Shown: one piece after another, positions 16,709 through 20,567 of the stretch
How the letters are laid out: each line of letters begins with the position of its first letter
Position numbering within the stretch: the first letter of the stretch is position 1
NCBI GenBank assembly: GCA_026398575.1
Contig: JAPLSP010000259.1
Coordinates: forward strand, 1 to 20,567
Length of the DNA stretch: 20,567 nt
Reading direction: 5' to 3'
DNA from: Candidatus Sumerlaeota bacterium
GTDB lineage: Bacteria > Sumerlaeota > Sumerlaeia > JADFCT01
Notes under the pieces: model-generated
Database searches by the model: none
Told to the model about the DNA's origin: nothing
The model's input: only the letters and a program-made list of their open reading frames with translations
Translations under genes and position numbers: made by a program

Positions 16709-19633
16709 GCGCGCGCAAATGCCCTCTCCGTCTCGCCGGCGAGCGACTTTGCTGCGAGCGGCGCGGCGGGCGGACCATTCTCACCGTCCGGCGCGACCTA
16801 TACGCTCAAGAACAACGGCGCGGCGCCGCTGGATTGGACGGCGGCGGCCACGCAAAACTGGCTCGACGTTGCCCCCCCGGCTGGCGCCCTGGCGGCTGGC
16901 GCCTCAACGATGGTGAATGTTACCCTCAACGCCAACGCCAATGCCTTGGCGCCCGGCCATTACCCAGACGTGCTGACGTTCACAAACGCGACAAGCGGCG
17001 CCGCAATCACACGCAACGTTTCGCTGCAGGTTCGCGGCGCGGCTTCCATTCCCTTTGCCGAAGGATTTGAATCGGGCGCGCTGGATCCATGGTGGGAGTC
17101 CACGGGAACAAACACGTATCGCACCCTTGTCACCACGGCCAATGCGCCTCATTCAGGCGCTCGTCATCTGACGATGGATAGCTCGGTTGATCTCTCGAAC
17201 TCGCGCAATGAGCTGACCTTGACGATCAACCTGCTCAGCTGCCGCAACGTCGTTCTGACGTTCTGGGCCAAGATGTTCAGCGATGAAGCCGACGGTCCGC
17301 CCCCTTCGCCTTTCCTCAACGGCGCCGATTTCGACGGCCTGGCCATCAGCGAAGACGGCGTGACGTGGTACGAAGCGCGAGGCCTGCGCGACCTGACGAA
17401 CTCTTATCAGCAAATCACAGTGGACCTGGACGCCGCCATTGCCGCTCATGGCCTGTCCTATAATTCCGCATTCCAGATTCGCTTCAATCATTACGATAAC
17501 TACCCGATCCCAACCGATGGATTCGCCTTTGACGACATCGCAATCACGGGAATCAATGACAATCTGAGCATCTCGCCGTCAGGCGGCTTCGCGGCGAACG
17601 GTCCAGTCGGCGGACCCTTCTTGCCGGCCGGCACAACCTATACGCTGACGAATAAAGGCGCAACGGCGTTGGATTGGTCAGCCTCACACACGCAGCCGTG
17701 GCTGAGCGCCTGGCCTGCGGGAGGCAGTTTGAGCGCCGGCGCCTCGATGGATGTGACTGTCAGCCTGACCGCCGCCGCCTGCATGTTGCCCGCAGACGTC
17801 CATAGCGGCGCCGTTCTATTTACGAACGTCGCCACTGGAGCGCAGCAGTCCCGTATTGCGACGTTGCGCGTGGGGCAGAAGAGCATCCTGGCCTATGTGC
17901 AGTACGCCGATATGAGCGGGACCGGAGAGGTGGCCCATGCGTTCGCGGCAATTAATTCCGTGGGAACCAGTTATACGCGCACGGACTTGACCGACTATCG
18001 GCAATTGGCCGCCGCTCTGCCGGGCCATGACATCCTCCTGATCCTCGACCAGGAGAAAGCCAGTGTCAGCCAGCTGCAGACCGTGGGAGCGTCATGGGCT
18101 TCAATGCTGCCATCGTTTGTGGCGGGCGGAGGCGTCGTCATTCAATGCGACAATCTTGGAAAATACCAGATCATCGAAAGCGCCGGCCTGATGACTTTGG
18201 GCGGATCTTCGAGCATTGCGGGCGCCGCATTGTTCATCGCGGATCCATCCGACCCGGTCGCCCGGGGCGTCTCGGATTACAGGGCAGGCAACGGGACGGA
18301 CTGTTATATGAACGCCGACGGCAACGTCGTGGTGCGGACCGCTTCCAATCAGCCCGTGGTGATCAACAAGACCATCGGATTGGGCGCCGTCGTGGCCATC
18401 GGCCATGACTATTACGCTTCGAGCGCCAATCAGGATCGTGTGATCGGCAATGCCGTCTTCAACCTGCCGGCGCGCGCAAACGCACTGCTTGTCTCGCCGG
18501 AAGAAGGCTTTGTAGCGAGCGGTCCTCAAGGCGGGCCCTTCGCTCCCGCAAGCATGGACTATCGGCTGTCGAACGCAAGCGCGGGGATGATCGTCTGGAG
18601 CGCGACATGCGAGGCATGGCTCTGCGTAACGCCCGCTGGCGGAAGTCTGCTGCCAGGCGAGTCCACGACGGTCACGGTAAGTTGCAGCGCTTCGGCTGCG
18701 GCATTGGCCCCGGGCGCGCACAACGGCGCGGTTTACTTCTTCGATCCCATCTCGAATGTAATGCAAACGCGCACGGCGCAACTGACCGTGCTTTCGGACG
18801 CGACCCCGAGCCCGACGCCGAGCCCGACGCCGCGGCCCACCGTAACGCCGATTCCGACGCCCGTTGCGCAACCGCCCGTCAATGACTCGTTTGCCAGCGC
18901 GATCGTCATTGCAGGCGTTTCGGGAACGATGACAGGCGCAAACATAGGCGCCACCAAAGAAACAAGCGAGGCGAATCACGCAGGCAATCCGGGCGGCGCG
19001 TCCGTCTGGTGGGTTTGGACGGCGCCGGCCAACGGCTTGGCCAAGATTGATACCTTCGGAAGCAGCTTCAATACGCTGCTGGCCGTTTACACGGGAAATG
19101 CCGTGGGCGCTCTGACTCAGAAAGCGGCCAACAATGACGATCCACGATCCATGGTCGGCGCCAGTCTGGTAATGTTCATGGCGACGGGGGGCGTCACATA
19201 TCACATAGCCGTGGACGGCAATAATAACGACAAGGGAAACATTGTCATAAGCCTTGCGTTTGCCCGGCCTACAGGAACCGTGGAGGTTAAGGTGACGCCG
19301 AGCCGCGCAATATGGAGCCTGACTGACAGCGACCAACGCATAACCACGGGAACAGGCTCGGCGACTCTGGCTTACCTTCCGACGGGAAAGATCACGATAA
19401 CATGGCTGCCTTTGGACGGATTCGACACGCCGGCGGCGAATCCCGCAACCGCTATGCTTGTGTCGGGAACCGCCACGACCATAAACGGAAAATACACTAT
19501 CGTGCGGCCTCTATTGGTGGACTTCCTCGAAGGCAGGATTCTGCTGACGCCCGAGCAGATGGTCGCCGCCGATGTCAACGGCGACGGGGTCGTTGACGCT
19601 GCGGATTTGCGCTATCTCCTGTCGCGGCCATGA
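16280..19633 (+). CDS. C-terminal part of the giant locus: B/C modules, NDSFA-type domain, PEGA-like segment, dockerin-like tail
   Basis: 1117 codons from a TTG with no ribosome binding site; the meaningful frame starts near 16321, so this is a continuation rather than an independent gene. In order: the end of C4, BACON 14, B3, BACON 15, C5 and BACON 16. A Pro/Thr linker follows (18800-18875), then a beta domain starting NDSFASAIVIAGVSG with SVWWVWTAP and NTLLAVYTGN (18881-19261). Next is a PEGA-like segment with PTGKITITWLPLDGFDTP, and finally LLVDFLEGRILLTPEQMVAA plus DVNGDGVVDAADL, one dockerin-type calcium loop. The tail suggests attachment or sorting at the cell surface (inference). It ends with TGA at 19631-19633, about 100 bases before the convergent gene. 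Confidence 0.75.
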   Translation: MRPSVPSGQAIRAPVGTAWASILPAFVAGGGVVVQCDFYGKYQILEKAGLMTLGGYSDITGASLVIADSSDPVAQGVSNYTAGNGSDAYVTGDGNVVVKTASNQPVVINKSVGSGNVVAIGHDYYASSANQDRIVGNAVFNLPARANALSVSPASDFAASGAAGGPFSPSGATYTLKNNGAAPLDWTAAATQNWLDVAPPAGALAAGASTMVNVTLNANANALAPGHYPDVLTFTNATSGAAITRNVSLQVRGAASIPFAEGFESGALDPWWESTGTNTYRTLVTTANAPHSGARHLTMDSSVDLSNSRNELTLTINLLSCRNVVLTFWAKMFSDEADGPPPSPFLNGADFDGLAISEDGVTWYEARGLRDLTNSYQQITVDLDAAIAAHGLSYNSAFQIRFNHYDNYPIPTDGFAFDDIAITGINDNLSISPSGGFAANGPVGGPFLPAGTTYTLTNKGATALDWSASHTQPWLSAWPAGGSLSAGASMDVTVSLTAAACMLPADVHSGAVLFTNVATGAQQSRIATLRVGQKSILAYVQYADMSGTGEVAHAFAAINSVGTSYTRTDLTDYRQLAAALPGHDILLILDQEKASVSQLQTVGASWASMLPSFVAGGGVVIQCDNLGKYQIIESAGLMTLGGSSSIAGAALFIADPSDPVARGVSDYRAGNGTDCYMNADGNVVVRTASNQPVVINKTIGLGAVVAIGHDYYASSANQDRVIGNAVFNLPARANALLVSPEEGFVASGPQGGPFAPASMDYRLSNASAGMIVWSATCEAWLCVTPAGGSLLPGESTTVTVSCSASAAALAPGAHNGAVYFFDPISNVMQTRTAQLTVLSDATPSPTPSPTPRPTVTPIPTPVAQPPVNDSFASAIVIAGVSGTMTGANIGATKETSEANHAGNPGGASVWWVWTAPANGLAKIDTFGSSFNTLLAVYTGNAVGALTQKAANNDDPRSMVGASLVMFMATGGVTYHIAVDGNNNDKGNIVISLAFARPTGTVEVKVTPSRAIWSLTDSDQRITTGTGSATLAYLPTGKITITWLPLDGFDTPAANPATAMLVSGTATTINGKYTIVRPLLVDFLEGRILLTPEQMVAADVNGDGVVDAADLRYLLSRP
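17036..17551 (+). repeat. Module B3 (jelly-roll/MAM-like domain)
   Basis: 172 residues, same length as B1 and B2, from GAASIPFAEGFESG to FDDIAITG. Followed by a C cassette, as B1 is. Confidence 0.7.
17876..18469 (+). repeat. Module C5 (amidotransferase/ThuA-like domain)
   Basis: 198 residues, full length, with LPGHDILLI, GGGVVIQCDNLGKYQ and VVAIGHDYY. Followed by a DYRLSN-type BACON, as C1 is. Confidence 0.65.
18800..18875 (+). repeat. Pro/Thr linker with 12-base tandem units
   Basis: Encodes ATPSPTPSPTPRPT and following Pro/Thr residues. CCGAGCCCGACG occurs twice in tandem at 18806-18829. A flexible linker separates the BACON array from the C-terminal domains. Confidence 0.7.
19517..19630 (+). 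other. Single-loop dockerin-like C-terminus
   Basis: The calcium loop DVNGDGVVDAAD is coded at 19571-19606, preceded by a helix LVDFLEGRILLTPEQMVAA and followed by LRYLLSRP. Classical type I dockerins have two such loops; the first is not present here. Confidence 0.6.
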
Positions 19634-19670
19634 TCGCCGCCCCCCAGCAAATCCGGCAAGGCGGAGACGA

Positions 19671-19688
19671 GACTCCGAGGCCTGAGTC
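19671..19688. terminator. Small inverted repeat between convergent genes
   Basis: GACTC and GAGTC separated by 8 bases, containing the palindrome AGGCCT. It lies between the two convergent stops and could serve either strand, but no T-run follows on the plus strand and the stem is five pairs. Confidence 0.2.
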
Positions 19689-19733
19689 AGAAGAATCGGC
19701 TGGATTAAGTTACACGTCCCCGAAATCAAAATT

Positions 19734-20528
19734 CTATTGCGTTGAAGCGCGAAGCAATTCTCTTTCGGCATATTCAAGATGTTTTTTGTCATTCGATTGT
19801 TTTAGCCGCGATAGAGCTTTCTTGTGAGTATCGCTATTCTTGTAATTGGGATCCGCTGCACCGAGTGCCATATCTATGTGATAGACGCTCTCCATATAGG
19901 GCTCATCTGAAATTGCCATAATGAAGAATGATCTTACCTCCTCATTTACGGGCTTCTTATTGTAGTTCATTCTTTGCATTATCTTTTGATCTTTGTTTTC
20001 AAAATTTATTCCTAAATATTCAGAAAGAGTCCGATAAAGCACATACCTATCCTTATCGGAAAAAATCGCGCGTTCCCGAAATACTTTTTCGGAAAATGGG
20101 ATCATTTTTTCACCGCCAATAAGGGCCATGGATTCTACTGCCGTCTGCCTGCGCATCGGATCTGAAGTTGCAATATCCTCAATCAACCCTTCTGATTCAA
20201 TGACGCGCATACACCCTAGGAAATACACGCTTCGCGAAGATATCGCCTTAATATCCTCTTCCTTTTTTTCTCCAATCAGAGCTGATGATGTTGCGAAGTC
20301 CATCAATGCGCTTATTAGCTTATTCTTGGGAACGCCCATCCTAATCCACGCGCTAAGAATATATTCTGGCGGCGCGCCAGCTCTTTTCCCTGGATTAATA
20401 ATAAACTGCTTGATTTGCTGCCGCAACACTTCGTCGCTCCAGGGAGAATTTGAAGTTTGTGCGAGATTGTGACCGCATAGCATAACAAAGGCGAAACAAA
20501 ACGACAAGAATTCTAATCTGCGCTTCAT
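19734..20528 (-). CDS. Secreted HEAT-like alpha-helical protein of unknown function
   Basis: 264 residues from an ATG at 20528 with AAGGAG 6 bases upstream. Residues 1-23 form a signal peptide (MKRRLEFLSFCFAFVMLCGH) with a probable cut after LAQ. The Cys at 18 is not in a proper lipobox. The mature part is almost wholly helical: residues about 98-150 (SRSVYFLGCMRVIESEGLIE, DPMRRQTAVESMALIGGEKM) look like two degenerate HEAT-type repeats, followed by charged helices to the C-terminus. No enzyme motif is visible. Its low G+C is unlike the neighbouring giant locus and similar to the left-edge gene. It is convergent with the giant locus, and its upstream neighbour is outside the window. Function not assignable; a periplasmic protein-interaction scaffold is a guess. 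Confidence 0.8.
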   Translation of the reverse strand: MKRRLEFLSFCFAFVMLCGHNLAQTSNSPWSDEVLRQQIKQFIINPGKRAGAPPEYILSAWIRMGVPKNKLISALMDFATSSALIGEKKEEDIKAISSRSVYFLGCMRVIESEGLIEDIATSDPMRRQTAVESMALIGGEKMIPFSEKVFRERAIFSDKDRYVLYRTLSEYLGINFENKDQKIMQRMNYNKKPVNEEVRSFFIMAISDEPYMESVYHIDMALGAADPNYKNSDTHKKALSRLKQSNDKKHLEYAERELLRASTQ

Positions 20529-20534
20529 GCAATG

Positions 20535-20540
20535 CTCCTT
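20535..20540 (-). promoter_or_regulatory. Ribosome binding site of the secreted HEAT-like gene
   Basis: AAGGAG on the minus strand with a 6-base spacer to the ATG at 20528; it fixes the start. Confidence 0.7.
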
Positions 20541-20567
20541 TCCGATAATTCCAATCGAGAAAATATG

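Larger units (their letters stand above)
6000..18796 (+). repeat. Sixteen BACON-like Ig domains across the giant locus
   Basis: Each has the pattern SP..GF.ASGP.GGPF.P....YTL.N, then L.W.A....W, then P.SG.L..G and a closing G.Y.G...FTN..SG strand. Approximate positions: 1 6000-6311; 2 6312-6626; 3 7209-7538; 4 8055-8378; 5 8973-9299; 6 9300-9614; 7 10197-10526; 8 11121-11447; 9 12042-12368; 10 12885-13208; 11 14671-14985; 12 14986-15300; 13 15883-16212; 14 16709-17035; 15 17552-17875; 16 18470-18796. Copies 5, 11 and 16 form a subtype with DYRLSN. Copies 2, 6 and 12 precede A modules, 3, 9 and 14 precede B, and 4, 7, 8, 13 and 15 precede C. BACON domains are usually carbohydrate- or mucin-associated spacers or binders (established for the family); the role here is inferred. 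Confidence 0.85.
4290..19633 (+). pseudogene. Composite giant dual-protease locus (C1A + S8) interrupted by two frame changes
   Basis: The three consecutive ORFs 4290-13520, 13498-16647 and 16280-19633 read as one module series. Evidence for one ancestral gene: the first ORF ends inside a subtilase propeptide whose peptidase begins in the second, and the second leaves frame inside a C module whose remainder is in the third. No ribosome binding site or signal peptide precedes the second or third ORF. Both changes are +1, at about 13486-13518 and 16315-16323, and both coincide with missing sequence rather than single-base errors. Repaired, the protein would be about 5,100-5,200 residues. It may be a real decayed gene, an allele in a mixed population, or an assembly deletion in repeats. 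Confidence 0.6.

Noticed and set aside
8379..18469. Transposon or insertion-sequence origin of the repeated modules
   Set aside because: No terminal inverted repeats, target duplications or transposase were seen; the repeats are whole protein domains in a coding frame.

Overview
The window looks like a stretch of chromosome from an uncultivated Gram-negative-type bacterium that invests in very large secreted modular proteins. The combination of BACON-like repeats, a papain-type and a subtilisin-type peptidase, a secreted two-component-regulator-type propeller and a dockerin-like tail is typical of PVC, Sumerlaeota and Hydrogenedentes-like lineages. That placement is inference from style, because no marker gene is present. 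No rRNA, tRNA, CRISPR array, transposase or integrase was seen.

Layout. Positions 1-798 (minus) hold the N-terminal 266 codons of an exported protein that runs off the left edge with no stop. Fourteen bases upstream of it ends a 998-residue secreted propeller protein (813-3809, minus), so the two probably form an operon. A short HEAT-repeat-like ORF without an ATG (3884-4123, minus) looks like a gene remnant. Then 4290-19633 (plus) is essentially one giant module array, now read in three successive frames (4290-13520, 13498-16647, 16280-19633). A separate secreted HEAT-like protein (19734-20528, minus) closes the window, convergent with the giant locus.

The giant locus. Its order is export signal, propeptide-like region, C1A papain-like peptidase with Gln/Cys/His/Asn, ten BACON-like domains interleaved with three other module families (A nidogen-like, B jelly-roll/MAM-like, C amidotransferase/ThuA-like), a truncated subtilase propeptide, an S8 subtilase with intact Asp/His/Asn/Ser, then six more BACON-like domains with more A, B and C modules. 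It ends in a Pro/Thr linker, a wide-spread NDSFA-type beta domain, a PEGA-like segment and one dockerin-like calcium loop. The A, B and C modules always travel with their own preceding BACON domain as cassettes of fixed length: 897, 828 and 906 bases. Eleven cassettes are present and ten keep the exact length. The eleventh lacks exactly 98 bases, which causes the second frame change. The first frame change sits where about 50-60 residues of the S8 propeptide appear to be missing. The ancestral product would be a cell-surface or secreted protein of roughly 5,100-5,200 residues with two unrelated proteases. As the sequence stands, only the first part has an export signal.

Composition differs strongly. 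Sampled lines of the giant locus reach over 70 percent G+C, while the flanking small genes are about 35-50 percent. Intergenic gaps are all under 200 bases and hold only ribosome binding sites and weak promoter or terminator candidates.
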